Assembly: GCF_004011825.1 (NCBI RefSeq)
Contig: NZ_RKLO01000004.1
Location: 62,001-126,000 of the forward strand
DNA from: Rhodococcus xishaensis
GTDB lineage: Bacteria; Actinomycetota; Actinomycetes; Mycobacteriales; Mycobacteriaceae
DNA length: 64,000 nt
Reading direction: 5' to 3'
The translations under genes were made by a program, and so were the position numbers. The notes beneath the pieces were generated by a model, which was given only the letters and a program-made list of their open reading frames with translations, did no database searches and was not told the origin of the DNA. This document shows, one piece after another, positions 8,277-18,514 of the stretch. Numbering within the stretch: position 1 is the first letter of the stretch; each line of letters starts with the position of its first letter.

Positions 8277-9485
8277 TTACGACCCCTTGGAAATGGTCCC
8301 GGCCCGATACAGCGTGACGACACACGCGCCACCGAGGCCGAGGTTGTGCTGCAGACCCACGCGGGCGCCGTCGACCTGGCGGGCGTCGGCCTCACCTCGC
8401 AGCTGCCACGTCAGCTCGGCGCATTGCGCCAGGCCCGTTGCCCCGAGTGGATGACCCTTCGAGATCAGGCCGCCCGACGGGTTCACCACGACCCTGCCGC
8501 CGTAGGTGGTGGCACCCGACTCGGCGAGCTTGCCGCCCTCGCCAGGCTCGCATAATCCGAGGCCTTCGTAGGTGATGATCTCGTTGATCGCGAAACAGTC
8601 GTGCAGCTCGATCACATCGACGTCGTCGATCGTCAGCCCCGATTCGGTGAAGACCTGGTTGGCGGCTGCACGCGTCATAGGGGCACCGACCACGTCGACC
8701 ATCGACCTGTCGGCGAACGCCTTCGCGGTGTCGGTGGTGAGGGCCTGCGCGACGATCTCGACGGCCTGGGCCTCGAGCCCGTGCTCCCGCACGAACCGCT
8801 CGCTGACGACGACCGCGGCACCCGCCCCGTCCGAGGTGGGCGAGCACTGCGATCGAGTGAGCGGCGGGTGGATCATCTTGTCGTCCAACACCTGCTGCAG
8901 CGTGTACTCGTCGCGGAACTGCGCATAGGGGTTGTTCACCGAGTGCCTGTGGTTCTTGACCGCGACGGAAGCGATCTGCGCGGTGGTGGTGCCGTAACGC
9001 TCCATGTGTTCGAGAGCTGCGTTCCCGAACAGTTGCGCCGTCATGGGGCCACGACCCCACTCGTACTTCGCGGTCATCACCTTCAGGTGGTCGTCGAGGG
9101 TGGTGACCTTCGGTAACTCCCCGGTGCCGGCGAGCGCGGTCTTGGTCATCTTCTCGAATCCCACCGCGAGCGCGACATCGACGACGCCGGCCTGCACCCA
9201 CTCACGAGCCAGCATCAGCGCCGAAGAACCGGTGGCACAGTTGTTGTTGACGTTGACGATGGGGATCCCGGTCAGACCGATCTCGTACAGTGCGCGTTGC
9301 CCGGCCGCCGACGGCTGGAAGACGTAGCCGACCGCCGCGCGCTGCACCCGCGCGTACGAGATCCCGGCATCGACGAGCGCCGAGCCCACCGCCTCGGTCA
9401 CCATGTCCGGGTACTCCCAGTCCCGAGACTCGATCTTCTCGAACTTGGTCATGCCCACGCCGATGACGAACGTGCGATTGCTCAT
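8277..9485 (-). CDS. SCP-x/lipid-transfer-type thiolase
   Basis: A 402-residue thiolase-fold enzyme of the lipid-transfer (Ltp/SCP-x) branch, which in actinobacteria cleaves or adds CoA thioesters during sterol side-chain or fatty-acid breakdown. Cys83 in NNNCATGSSAL is the nucleophile, HDCF supplies the second active-site His/Cys region, and GHPLGATG near residue 350 supplies the third. The length fits a thiolase without a fused SCP2 domain. The companion MaoC/DUF35 gene often found beside such thiolases is absent here. With ChoE, HsaA- and HsaC-like genes within 8 kb, sterol catabolism is a reasonable but unproven role. Confidence 0.8.
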   Translation of the reverse strand: MSNRTFVIGVGMTKFEKIESRDWEYPDMVTEAVGSALVDAGISYARVQRAAVGYVFQPSAAGQRALYEIGLTGIPIVNVNNNCATGSSALMLAREWVQAGVVDVALAVGFEKMTKTALAGTGELPKVTTLDDHLKVMTAKYEWGRGPMTAQLFGNAALEHMERYGTTTAQIASVAVKNHRHSVNNPYAQFRDEYTLQQVLDDKMIHPPLTRSQCSPTSDGAGAAVVVSERFVREHGLEAQAVEIVAQALTTDTAKAFADRSMVDVVGAPMTRAAANQVFTESGLTIDDVDVIELHDCFAINEIITYEGLGLCEPGEGGKLAESGATTYGGRVVVNPSGGLISKGHPLGATGLAQCAELTWQLRGEADARQVDGARVGLQHNLGLGGACVVTLYRAGTISKGS

Positions 9486-9634
9486 GCGTCGAACTCACTT
9501 TCGGGACTCAGGCGCGGCGGACTAAAGGATCCGCTCGCCGGCGAAGTCGAACAACCCAGATGTTGAACAACCCATTGGTCGTACCACCTGTGGTCGCCAC
9601 ACATTGCGGATTCAAGAAGTTCACCGCATCAAGT

Positions 9635-10471
9635 TCACCGCATCGAACGGCGGTCCTCGCCGAGTCGGTGCAGGAGCGCCATGGCGTCGAACGGTGCCCG
9701 CCCCTTCATGTCGTTGTCGAAGTAGACGAAGACGTCCTGCCCTTCGGTGGACCATCCCCGGACCCGCGCGGCCCAGTCGTCGAGCGCCGCGTCGGTGTAG
9801 CCGCTCGCATACAGTTCGGCGTCGCCGTGCAGCCGCGCGTAGCGGAAGTCCGTCGTCTGCTCGTCGATGCGCGGGTAGCGCCCCGCTGTGTCGGCGAGGA
9901 CAAGGGCGACACCGTGATTGCGGGCGATCGACATGGTCTCGGGAACCGCGAAGCTCGCGTGCCGCACCTCCAGCGCGTGCCGGATCGGACGTTCGGCGTC
10001 GGTGACGGCGAGAACCCGGTCGTCGGGAAGCTTGTCGTCGCGACGCGCGGCGAGGGCGCACGCGGCCGCCGTCGTTTCCGGCAGCAGATCCAGGAACTCA
10101 TCCAGACGCTCGGCGTCGAAGTGCATGTTCGGCGGCAGCTGCCACAGGATCGGGCCGAGCTTGCCGCGCAACGCCAGCACCCCCGACGCGAAGAAGTTCG
10201 CAAGTGGCGTCTCGACGTCCAGGAGCCTGCGTACATGGGTGATGTAGCGTCCGCCCTTCACGGCGAACACGAAGTCGTCGGGGGTCTCGTCACGCCACTT
10301 CGCGTAGCTCGATGGCTTCTGCAGCGCGTAGAACGACCCGTTGATCTCGATCGACGTCACGTGCTCGGCGGCGTACCGCAGCTCCTCGCGGTGGACGAGT
10401 CCCTCCGGGAAGAAGTCGCCGCGCCACCCCGGATACGTCCACCCGGAGATGCCCACACGGACGTCCGCCAT
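9635..10471 (-). CDS. DUF72 domain protein
   Basis: A 278-residue TIM-barrel-like protein of the DUF72 (YecE) family, function not established. The start VRVGISGWTYPGWRGDFFP and the later stretch FVYFDNDMKG are diagnostic. The ATG at 10471 follows a TACACT box by 7 nt, so the mRNA is probably leaderless; a longer frame to 10531 adds an unconserved N-terminus. A 14-bp direct repeat straddles the stop codon, providing a TGA in each copy. The gene stands alone between the thiolase and the extradiol dioxygenase genes. Confidence 0.8.
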   Translation of the reverse strand: MADVRVGISGWTYPGWRGDFFPEGLVHREELRYAAEHVTSIEINGSFYALQKPSSYAKWRDETPDDFVFAVKGGRYITHVRRLLDVETPLANFFASGVLALRGKLGPILWQLPPNMHFDAERLDEFLDLLPETTAAACALAARRDDKLPDDRVLAVTDAERPIRHALEVRHASFAVPETMSIARNHGVALVLADTAGRYPRIDEQTTDFRYARLHGDAELYASGYTDAALDDWAARVRGWSTEGQDVFVYFDNDMKGRAPFDAMALLHRLGEDRRSMR

Positions 10472-10548
10472 GCGCCGGAGTGTAGCCCCGGTCAGTGGCA
10501 GGTAAGGCCCGGTTTCCTGGGCCCGGGGCACATGTCGTCTTCCGACGA

Positions 10549-11454
10549 TCAGTCCTTCGGGACGAATGCCTCCAACGGCTCCGATGCAGACCAGTCGTGG
10601 CCCCAGTAGCTGTCAGCGGTGATTTCCTCGGCCGTGTAGTAGGTCTCGTCGACCAACATGCCGTCGGTACCGAACTCGAGATCCCAGCCTCCTGGAGCGC
10701 GCACGTAGAACGACACCATCTTGTCGTTCGTGTGGCGTCCGAGGGTCGAGGAGATCGTGAAGCCGAGCTTGGTGACACGGTCGAGCGCCTGACCGACGGT
10801 GTCGAGGGTGTCGACCTCCGTCATCAGATGGATCAAGCCGGGCTGCTCGGTCGGCGGCGCCGGACACAGCGCAAGGCTGTGGTGACGCCGGTTGACGCCG
10901 AGGAAGCGGACGCGCGAGACCCCGTCCGGCAACCGCAAGGCACCCCGGGGCATGAAGCCGAGCACCTCGGTGTAGAAGGAGTAAGACTCCGCGAACTTCG
11001 CGGTCGGCAGCACGAGGTGACCGAGGCCCTGCTCGGCGGTGACCCAGCGGCCGCCGTACGGCGTGACGAGCGGGCTGTGGTCGAGAACGGCGCCGGAGAA
11101 GACCTCGAGGCGGGTGCCCACCGGATCGTCGAACGCGATGACCTTCTCGGCCCCGCGGTAGTCGGCCCCCTCCACGGACAACTCGTCGACCGTGATACCG
11201 GCGCCCTCGACGGCCTCGCGAACGCGGCGTAGAGCGAACTCGTCCCGCACCTCCCAGCCGACCGCCACTGCCCTGTCCGAATCGCCCGGCAGGACGATGA
11301 GGCGGGCAGGCCGCTCGTCGATTCGCAGATAGAGCCCGTCCGGATCGGGTCCCGAACCGATCGCCATGCCCAGGCCGTCGACGACGAGCTCACGCCAGCG
11401 AGCCACGTGCCGACTCTGAATCCTGAGGTATCCGAGGCCCCGGATCTCCGTCAT
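10549..11454 (-). CDS. Extradiol ring-cleavage dioxygenase, BphC/HsaC type
   Basis: A 301-residue two-module type I extradiol dioxygenase. The iron ligands fall at the classical positions His146, His209 and Glu260. Supporting residues HH (191-192) and His241 (LGRHTND) are also present. These enzymes open catechols such as 2,3-dihydroxybiphenyl or the steroid catechol 3,4-DHSA; the LGRH and WGHD segments resemble HsaC. No hydrolase (HsaD/BphD) is adjacent, so the substrate is open. Three 21-bp repeats lie 154-216 bp upstream of its ATG and may be operators. Confidence 0.8.
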   Translation of the reverse strand: MTEIRGLGYLRIQSRHVARWRELVVDGLGMAIGSGPDPDGLYLRIDERPARLIVLPGDSDRAVAVGWEVRDEFALRRVREAVEGAGITVDELSVEGADYRGAEKVIAFDDPVGTRLEVFSGAVLDHSPLVTPYGGRWVTAEQGLGHLVLPTAKFAESYSFYTEVLGFMPRGALRLPDGVSRVRFLGVNRRHHSLALCPAPPTEQPGLIHLMTEVDTLDTVGQALDRVTKLGFTISSTLGRHTNDKMVSFYVRAPGGWDLEFGTDGMLVDETYYTAEEITADSYWGHDWSASEPLEAFVPKD

Positions 11455-11607
11455 GTCTTCAATCCTCCCCTGCGCGGGCGATGCCGTGGGGTGGAACGAG
11501 TATCGCGTCTTCGGAAGTGATCAGCGGAGGGACTGAGACAGCAGGTCGCCGCGACGACAGGGAGTGGGGCAACAGCGCATTGCCTTTCGGACGGCGGGCC
11601 CCGAAGA

Positions 11608-11670
11608 GACTCGGTGTCACGCAGTAGGGACTCGGTGTCACACAGAAGGGACTCGGTGTCACACAATGGA
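11608..11670. repeat. Three 21-bp tandem repeats, each with GTGTCAC
   Basis: Copies begin at 11608, 11629 and 11650 and share GACTCGGTGTCAC followed by a variable 8-bp end. The core GTGTCAC is itself palindromic, and the 21-bp period equals two helical turns, so the three sites face the same side of DNA. They lie upstream of the extradiol dioxygenase gene. Confidence 0.85.
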
Positions 11671-12048
11671 GTTCGTAGCTACCGAACAACATTCTTGGGG
11701 CCGGCTTCTCGGTTCCGACTGTGGCCGAAGCGTGATCCGATAGGTGTGCAGCCGTGGTGTGGGCAGACATTCGACTACACCACCGACCCGAGTCTGGCTC
11801 TCAACCGTGATGTACGAAATAGGCTATGCCTCAGCATGACTCGTTGATTACGTCATGGATAGCGATCAATCCGAAGCCCACCACCCCACGGGGAACCGTG
11901 ATGTTGTGTCGTTGACACCCCACGCACGGTGAGTAGCATTGGCAATTGCGAATTCCACCCACTCCGATACCAAGTTTCGCGTGATCGGAGCCTGTTTGCG
12001 GCCTCGCTGACCGCGGGGACGATAGGTAGTGGGTGCCGCATGACGGGC

Positions 12049-12084
12049 AAGCTCTGCGGTGTCGCCAAGCTCGGCGGTGTCGCC
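12049..12084. repeat. Two 18-bp tandem repeats upstream of hspX
   Basis: AAGCTCTGCGGTGTCGCC (12049-12066) is followed by a copy with one mismatch (12067-12084). Both contain GGTGTC, also present in the 21-bp repeats 400 bp away. Confidence 0.8.
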
Positions 12085-12200
12085 TCTTGCGCTGTCCGCC
12101 CTCCCATGACGCGGGATCGCCGAATCGATGCGCAGCTCGCGGTAGGCCAGGGGAGGCGAGGAATCGAGACCTATTCTCCCTCGAAAGGAGATCGACAGAC

Positions 12201-12653
12201 ATGAGTGTTCACTCACCGCACCGACCGACGCAGGCTCTCATGCCGAATTGGCCGATGATGCCCGACTGGTCAGACCTGGTGGCCCGGTTCGAATCGATGC
12301 CGCCCTGGACATCGGTGGAAGGGCACATGATTCGCGTCGAGGAACATCTCGATGCCGACCGCTACACCGTCCGGGCGGAACTGCCAGGAGTGGATCCAGC
12401 CAAGGACGTGGACATCAGTGTCCGGGAAGGCCAGTTGACGATCAAGGCCGAGCGTGCGGAGAAGAAGGAAGAGGGCACGCGATCGGAATTCCGGTACGGG
12501 AACTTCTACCGCTCGATGTTGCTGCCGACGGGGGCGGACGAGGACGCCATCGACGCCACCTATGGCGACGGGATCTTGACGGTCTCGATCCCACTCGCCG
12601 CGTCGAGCTCCCAGGAAAGGCACGTCGAGGTCAAGAAGATGAGCCGAAAGTAG
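12201..12653 (+). CDS. hspX: Hsp20/alpha-crystallin chaperone, HspX (Acr) type
   Basis: A 150-residue small heat-shock protein that holds unfolding proteins without ATP. The alpha-crystallin domain covers about residues 45-140 and includes RAELPGVDPAKDVDI, GQLTIKAER and the C-terminal strand GILTVSIPL. These segments closely resemble M. tuberculosis HspX (Rv2031c), a dormancy protein. An AAAGGAG site lies before the ATG. hrp1 follows after 106 bp in the same direction, so co-expression under hypoxia or stationary phase is expected from the mycobacterial pattern. No clear DosR box was found upstream. Confidence 0.85.
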   Translation: MSVHSPHRPTQALMPNWPMMPDWSDLVARFESMPPWTSVEGHMIRVEEHLDADRYTVRAELPGVDPAKDVDISVREGQLTIKAERAEKKEEGTRSEFRYGNFYRSMLLPTGADEDAIDATYGDGILTVSIPLAASSSQERHVEVKKMSRK

Positions 12654-12759
12654 GTGCCGCAAGTCGAATAGCCAGCGTCGATATCAGTCCGCATGCGCTA
12701 CCGCCGGGACCCGAATGCTCGGCGAACCGCACAACCCGCTCACATACAAAGGAGAGACC

Positions 12760-13191
12760 ATGGCTACCGCTAGGGACATCATGCACACCGGCGCAACCTG
12801 CGTGGGCGAGCACGAAACTCTGACTACTGCCGCGCAGCGCATGCGGGATCTCGACGTCGGTGCGCTCCCGATCTGCGGCGACGACGACCGTCTGCAGGGA
12901 ATCGTGACCGATCGCGACATCGTCCTCAAATGCATTGCTGTGAATGCAGATCCCGCGGAAGTGACCGTGGGTGATCTCGCGCAGGGCCGGATCTACCACG
13001 TCGATGCCGACGCAAAGATCGACGACGTCCTCACAGTGATGCAGGATCATCAGGTCCGTCGTCTACCGGTAATCGACGAGCACCGACTGGTGGGGATGAT
13101 CAGCGAGGCCGACCTTGCTCGTCACCTCCCCGACCGCACCGTCGGCCGGTTCGTGGAATCGGTCTGCGCACCCGCCGGCCAAGCCCGGTAG
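12760..13191 (+). CDS. hrp1: CBS-pair protein, Hrp1 type
   Basis: A 143-residue cytoplasmic protein made of two CBS motifs (about residues 5-60 and 70-128). Segments such as TARDIM, GALPICGDDDRLQG, VTDRDIV, QVRRLPVI and EHRLVGM follow M. tuberculosis hypoxic response protein 1 (Rv2626c) closely, including the early Cys13 and Cys38. CBS pairs usually bind adenine nucleotides; Hrp1's partner is unknown. An AAAGGAG ribosome site precedes the ATG. It sits directly behind hspX and is followed by a strong hairpin shared with the convergent hsaA-like gene. Confidence 0.85.
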   Translation: MATARDIMHTGATCVGEHETLTTAAQRMRDLDVGALPICGDDDRLQGIVTDRDIVLKCIAVNADPAEVTVGDLAQGRIYHVDADAKIDDVLTVMQDHQVRRLPVIDEHRLVGMISEADLARHLPDRTVGRFVESVCAPAGQAR

Positions 13192-13252
13192 GTGACCGTA
13201 CGAGGCACAGAGGACAGTCAAGCGGTGAGGTAAGGAAGGTGAGAAAAAGAAG

Positions 13253-13285
13253 TCGACCCCCATCCGCGAGACGCATGGGGGTCGA
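13253..13285. terminator. Bidirectional intrinsic terminator
   Basis: An 11-bp stem (TCGACCCCCAT at 13253-13263 with its complement at 13275-13285) has an 11-nt loop. On the minus strand it is followed by CTTCTTTTTCTC, a good U-tract for ending the hsaA-like transcript; it also lies downstream of hrp1. Confidence 0.8.
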
Positions 13286-13299
13286 TCACTAGATCATCG

Positions 13300-14472
13300 C
13301 TAGATCATTGCTCGATGGACGCCCTGCGGTTCGCCACCGAGCTGAGTCAGGGCCGAGGACGCGAAGATCGAGCCTGGCACGTGGATGGCGTGCGTCAGGC
13401 CGACGTGGGCGTCACGCCAGAACCGCTGCATCGGGAACTTGAGGTGCATGGCACCGCCGCCGGCGCGCGCGAAGACCTCGTCGACGGCGCGCACTGCGCG
13501 CCATGCCGCGGAGACCTGGATACGGCGACCGATGGCACGCTCCTCGAAGGAGACCTCCTGGCCCTTCTCCGTTTTGTCCCAGAAACGGTCGACTGTCTCG
13601 AGGATCGACACGCGAGACGCATTGATCTCGGCCGCTGCGTCACCGATCGCGTACAGGACATGCGGATCCTGCATGATCGGGATTCCGGTGACCGCGACGC
13701 GTTCCTTCTGAGCCGCCATGTAGCAGGCGAGCGCCCCCTCGGAGATTCCGATCAACGAGGACGTGATGCCGAGCGGGAAGATGCACGAGAACGGGAACTT
13801 GTACAGAGTCTCGTCGCGGCCGGCGTGACGCCAGCCGTTGCCACTCATCACGATGTCGGCGTCGAGCGTACGGTGCGCGGGCACGAATGCGTCCTTGACG
13901 ATGAAATCCTTGGAGCCCGTCCCGCGCAGACCCACGACATTCCAACTGTCCTGGTCGATCTCGTAGTCCGAGCGCGGCAACAGCACGTGCATGATCCTGT
14001 TGGTGCGGTTGCCGTCCTCGTCGCCGACGGCAGCGCCGATCATGACCCAACCGCAGTGGTCGGTACCGGACGAGAAGGACCACCGGCCGTTGAGGATGTA
14101 GCCGCCGTCGACGGGAACTGCAACGCCCATGGGGGCGTACGGTGACGCCATCCACATATCCGGGTTCTCGCCCCAGATCTCCTCCTGCGCCTTGGTGTCG
14201 AAGAACGTCAGCTCCCACGGATGGACACCGACGACGCCGGCGACCCAGCCGGTCGCGCCGTCCATCGCCCCGATCCCCATCACGGTCTCGGCGAACTCTC
14301 GCGGGTGGCATTCGAGGCCGCCGAACTCCTTCGGCTGCAGCATGCGGATGACCCCGGCGTCGCGCAGGCGCTTGGCACTGCTGTCCGTCAGGCGCATGAG
14401 TTTGTCGCCCTCGGCGCCCTCGGCGCGGATCTCGTCCGCGAACTGCGCGATGTTTTCCAGAACCTGACCCAT
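13300..14472 (-). CDS. Flavin-dependent monooxygenase, HsaA/acyl-CoA dehydrogenase fold
   Basis: A 390-residue protein with the acyl-CoA dehydrogenase fold used by group D flavin monooxygenases such as HsaA, which hydroxylates a steroid phenol with FMNH2 from a separate reductase. Characteristic segments are RDAGVIRMLQPKEFGG, the GATGWVAGVVGVHPWE loop, SFSSGTDHCGW and the C-terminal MQRFWRDAHVGLTHAIH. The length agrees with HsaA (about 394). The ATG at 14472 has GGAAA upstream; the longer frame to 14829 crosses the divergent choE gene and is rejected. No reductase gene is close by, so it must use one encoded elsewhere. Confidence 0.8.
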   Translation of the reverse strand: MGQVLENIAQFADEIRAEGAEGDKLMRLTDSSAKRLRDAGVIRMLQPKEFGGLECHPREFAETVMGIGAMDGATGWVAGVVGVHPWELTFFDTKAQEEIWGENPDMWMASPYAPMGVAVPVDGGYILNGRWSFSSGTDHCGWVMIGAAVGDEDGNRTNRIMHVLLPRSDYEIDQDSWNVVGLRGTGSKDFIVKDAFVPAHRTLDADIVMSGNGWRHAGRDETLYKFPFSCIFPLGITSSLIGISEGALACYMAAQKERVAVTGIPIMQDPHVLYAIGDAAAEINASRVSILETVDRFWDKTEKGQEVSFEERAIGRRIQVSAAWRAVRAVDEVFARAGGGAMHLKFPMQRFWRDAHVGLTHAIHVPGSIFASSALTQLGGEPQGVHRAMI

Positions 14473-14482
14473 AGTTTCCAGC

Positions 14483-14526
14483 TTTCTGTGCTCCGACGAC
14501 CCTGTTTCTGTGCTCCGGCGACGCTG
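14483..14526. repeat. Two 22-bp tandem repeats upstream of the hsaA-like gene
   Basis: Copies at 14483-14504 and 14505-14526 begin TTTCTGTGCTCC and agree at 20 of 22 positions. They start 11 bp upstream of the hsaA-like ATG, in the region shared with the divergent choE gene. Confidence 0.85.
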
Positions 14527-14665
14527 TAGTGCCGCCTGTCCATTCTTGCGGCCCGACCGCCTGCGACTCACGGCATTCGGTGCGGCAACCCAGACCACAC
14601 CAGCCCTGTCCGAGATGCGCCAATTTTCCGGAACTGACCCGTAGCGACCACCGTCGACGGTATAA

Positions 14666-16381
<1,716 letters not shown>

Positions 16382-16398
16382 CCAGGGCCGACTGCCCC

Positions 16399-16434
16399 CG
16401 TTCCCGTCGATACCGGCGTCTGTCGACGGGAACG
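16399..16434 (+). terminator. Hairpin after choE
   Basis: A 12-bp perfect stem (CGTTCCCGTCGA at 16399-16410, complement at 16423-16434) with a 12-nt loop starts 18 bp after the choE stop. It has no T tract, as is common for actinobacterial terminators. Confidence 0.7.
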
Positions 16435-16587
16435 CGGCCGTCGACGTTCTGCGATAGTCTCAACCCATGCTCGACCGCGTGTCGCAGTGATCTCCCGGAC
16501 GGGTCCCGTCCGCCCCCTCTCACCACATCGGGCGACGAGCAGTCGAGTCGACTGGGACGAGTCGACGATGAAGGAGAGGTCATCGCA

Positions 16588-17367
16588 ATGTCTGAACGCT
16601 CGAGCTATCCAGCGGGGACGCCCAGTTGGGTGGATCTGCAAACCTCGGACCAATTGGGGGCCAAGGACTTCTACGCGGACGTGTTCGGTTGGTCCTACGA
16701 CGATCTGACGAACCCTGACGGATCGGTGTATTCGATCGCGATGCTGCACGGCGAGCGGGTCGCCGCGATCGCCCCGCTACCTGCCGGTTCCTCACCGGTC
16801 GACACTCCGGCCACGTGGAACACCTTCATCACCGTCGACGACGTCGACGCGGCCGCGGCAAGAGTGGCGCCGGCAGGAGGAAAGCTGATCCTCCAGGCGT
16901 TCGACATCGGCGACGCCGGGCGGATGGCTTTCCTCGCCGACCCGACGGGTGCCGAAGTGGGCTTGTGGCAGGCCCGCGAACACGTCGGCGCGACGCTCGT
17001 CAACGAGACGGGCACCCTGATCTGGAACGAACTCATCACCGACCACCCCGAGACCGCACTCCCCTTCTATCAGGCGGTCGTCGGGTTGGGCTCGGCCCCG
17101 ATGCCCGGACGGAGCCGCTACACCGTCCTGCAAGTGAACGGCGACGGAGTGGGTGGATGCACCACACCACCACGGCCGGAGGTACCCAACCACTGGCATG
17201 TCTACTTCAGCGTCGACGAGACGGACGCCACCGTCGCGAACGTCGTCGATAAGGGTGGAGCGTTGATGGCGGACCCCTACGACCTACCCATGCTGGGCCG
17301 GATGGCCGTACTGTCGGATCCTCAGGGGGCGGTGTTCAGCGTGATGCAGTCCGAACCTGCTCCGTGA
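16588..17367 (+). CDS. Two-module VOC protein, Rv0577/Cfp30B type
   Basis: A 259-residue protein with two glyoxalase/bleomycin-resistance modules (about residues 8-125 and 138-255). The segments [47 protein letters not shown] and VPNHWHVYF are close to M. tuberculosis Rv0577 (27-kDa antigen Cfp30B). That protein has been linked to methylglyoxal handling and to binding of pyrimidine-imidazole compounds. An AAGGAGAGG site precedes the ATG at 16588. The biochemical role in this host is unknown. It is monocistronic between choE and an SRPBCC gene. Confidence 0.82.
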   Translation: MSERSSYPAGTPSWVDLQTSDQLGAKDFYADVFGWSYDDLTNPDGSVYSIAMLHGERVAAIAPLPAGSSPVDTPATWNTFITVDDVDAAAARVAPAGGKLILQAFDIGDAGRMAFLADPTGAEVGLWQAREHVGATLVNETGTLIWNELITDHPETALPFYQAVVGLGSAPMPGRSRYTVLQVNGDGVGGCTTPPRPEVPNHWHVYFSVDETDATVANVVDKGGALMADPYDLPMLGRMAVLSDPQGAVFSVMQSEPAP

Positions 17368-17426
17368 CCCGGGGTGCGGGTTCCGTGAGTTCTTCACCCA
17401 CCACAGTGAGAAGTTAGGAGTGTGCG

Positions 17427-17888
17427 ATGCCCGATTTCACGATAAATCGTCAGATTCAGGCTCCGGTGGAAAAGGTGTGGAGCGTACTCAACGACTTCGG
17501 GAACATCGCCCGATGGAACCCCGGGGTCAAGCGATCCGAGCTGACATCCGACGGGCCGGTGAGTGAGGGATCGACCCGGCACTGCGATCTCGCACCCCTC
17601 GGCGGTGTCGAGGAACGGATCGACACGTACGTTCCGAACGAACGTATGACGGTGAATCTCTACGAGACGTTCAAGCTGCCGATCTCCGGCGGTGTAGCCG
17701 ATTTCAACATCGCGCCGCATGACGGCGGCACGGAGTTGACGCTGCACTACAGCTACACGCCGAACCTGCTGGGCCGTGTGGCGAAGGGTTCCACCGACAA
17801 ACAGCTCCGCAAGGGCATCGGCGGCATGGCCGACGCCCTCAAGCAGGAGAGCGAAGAACAAGAGAGCGAACGGGACAGCGCCACCTGA
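17427..17888 (+). CDS. SRPBCC family protein (polyketide cyclase/START-like)
   Basis: A 153-residue helix-grip protein. The start TINRQIQAPVEKVWSVLNDFGNIARWNPGV is the usual first strand and helix of the SRPBCC fold; the last part is a long amphipathic helix (KGSTDKQLRKGIGGMADALK) followed by an acidic tail. Such proteins form a cavity for a hydrophobic ligand, and members include lipid carriers and cyclases. AGGAGTG precedes the ATG. It lies 60 bp after the Rv0577-like gene and could share its transcript. The ligand is not predictable. Confidence 0.75.
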   Translation: MPDFTINRQIQAPVEKVWSVLNDFGNIARWNPGVKRSELTSDGPVSEGSTRHCDLAPLGGVEERIDTYVPNERMTVNLYETFKLPISGGVADFNIAPHDGGTELTLHYSYTPNLLGRVAKGSTDKQLRKGIGGMADALKQESEEQESERDSAT

Positions 17889-17923
17889 CCGGCCGGTGCC
17901 AGAACTGATCGAACGGCCTTGCT

Positions 17924-18463
17924 CTAGAAGAGGGTCAAGTCTGGTTCGGGCTCGAGACCTTTCGGGCGGGTCTGCGGCGACGGCGACTCGGAACCACGCC
18001 ACGGGGCGGCGGGTTCCGGCGCCGCGGCGACGGCCCGTGCGGCTTCACCGGCCAGCTTGTCCGCCATCTCGTTGAAGTAGTTGCCGACGTGGCCGCGCAC
18101 CCAGCGAAACCGCACCGGACCGGAGCGTTCGGTGATCGCGCGGTCGATGCCCTGTACCAGCTCGAGGTTCTGCACCGCCCCTCCCGACGCGGTCTTCCAC
18201 CCCCTGCGCTTCCACCCCGGTAGCCACTCGGACGCGCACTTGATGGCGTACTGGGAATCGGACTCGATGAGCAGCGCCTCCGAGCCGGGGTGTGCGATGA
18301 CCGCCTCGAGCAGCGCCCTCAGTTCCGCGATCTGGTTGGTGCCGGAGATCTCACCGCCGGACATGCTCGGGCCTGCGTGATTGACCCATGCCCACCCGAT
18401 GGCTCCACCTGGGTTCTTCAGACACGATCCATCGGTGCTCACGGTGATCATGACTTCGGACAA
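17924..18463 (-). CDS. rnhA: Ribonuclease HI
   Basis: A 179-residue enzyme that cuts the RNA strand of RNA-DNA hybrids. All four metal-binding acids are present: Asp11 (STDGSC), Glu47 (NQIAELRA), Asp69 (ESDSQYA) and Asp135 (NEMADK), with the catalytic His125 in RGHVGN. The last 40 residues are a Pro/Ala-rich extension absent from the E. coli enzyme. It could start at Met5 instead. It is convergent with the SRPBCC gene and divergent, 51 bp apart, from the glycosylase gene. A second C-terminal (CobC-type) domain, as in M. tuberculosis Rv2228c, is missing. Confidence 0.9.
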   Translation of the reverse strand: MSEVMITVSTDGSCLKNPGGAIGWAWVNHAGPSMSGGEISGTNQIAELRALLEAVIAHPGSEALLIESDSQYAIKCASEWLPGWKRRGWKTASGGAVQNLELVQGIDRAITERSGPVRFRWVRGHVGNYFNEMADKLAGEAARAVAAAPEPAAPWRGSESPSPQTRPKGLEPEPDLTLF

Positions 18464-18514
18464 TACGTGCCCGCCACGGCCCTTGCCGGGCAGGTCGGGG
18501 ATAGGCTGCCCGAG

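Larger units (their letters stand above)
11455..12200. other. 746-bp intergenic region with repeats, no convincing gene
   Basis: Short frames exist on both strands but run through the repeats, lack family likeness and have no ribosome sites. The region holds three 21-bp repeats (11608-11670), two 18-bp repeats (12049-12084) and the hspX promoter, whose likely -10 is TATTCT near 12173. It probably carries the divergent control regions of the dioxygenase and hspX. Confidence 0.6.

Noticed and set aside
12010-12030. Possible DosR box before hspX
   Set aside because: Only the GGGAC half is present; the second half does not match the palindromic consensus.
11459-12216. Several overlapping short reading frames on both strands
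   Set aside because: They pass through tandem repeats, have no ribosome site or family motifs and overlap each other; high GC makes such frames common by chance.
12705-12730. Possible DosR box before hrp1
   Set aside because: GGGACCCGAATGCTC keeps the first half-site only; too degenerate.
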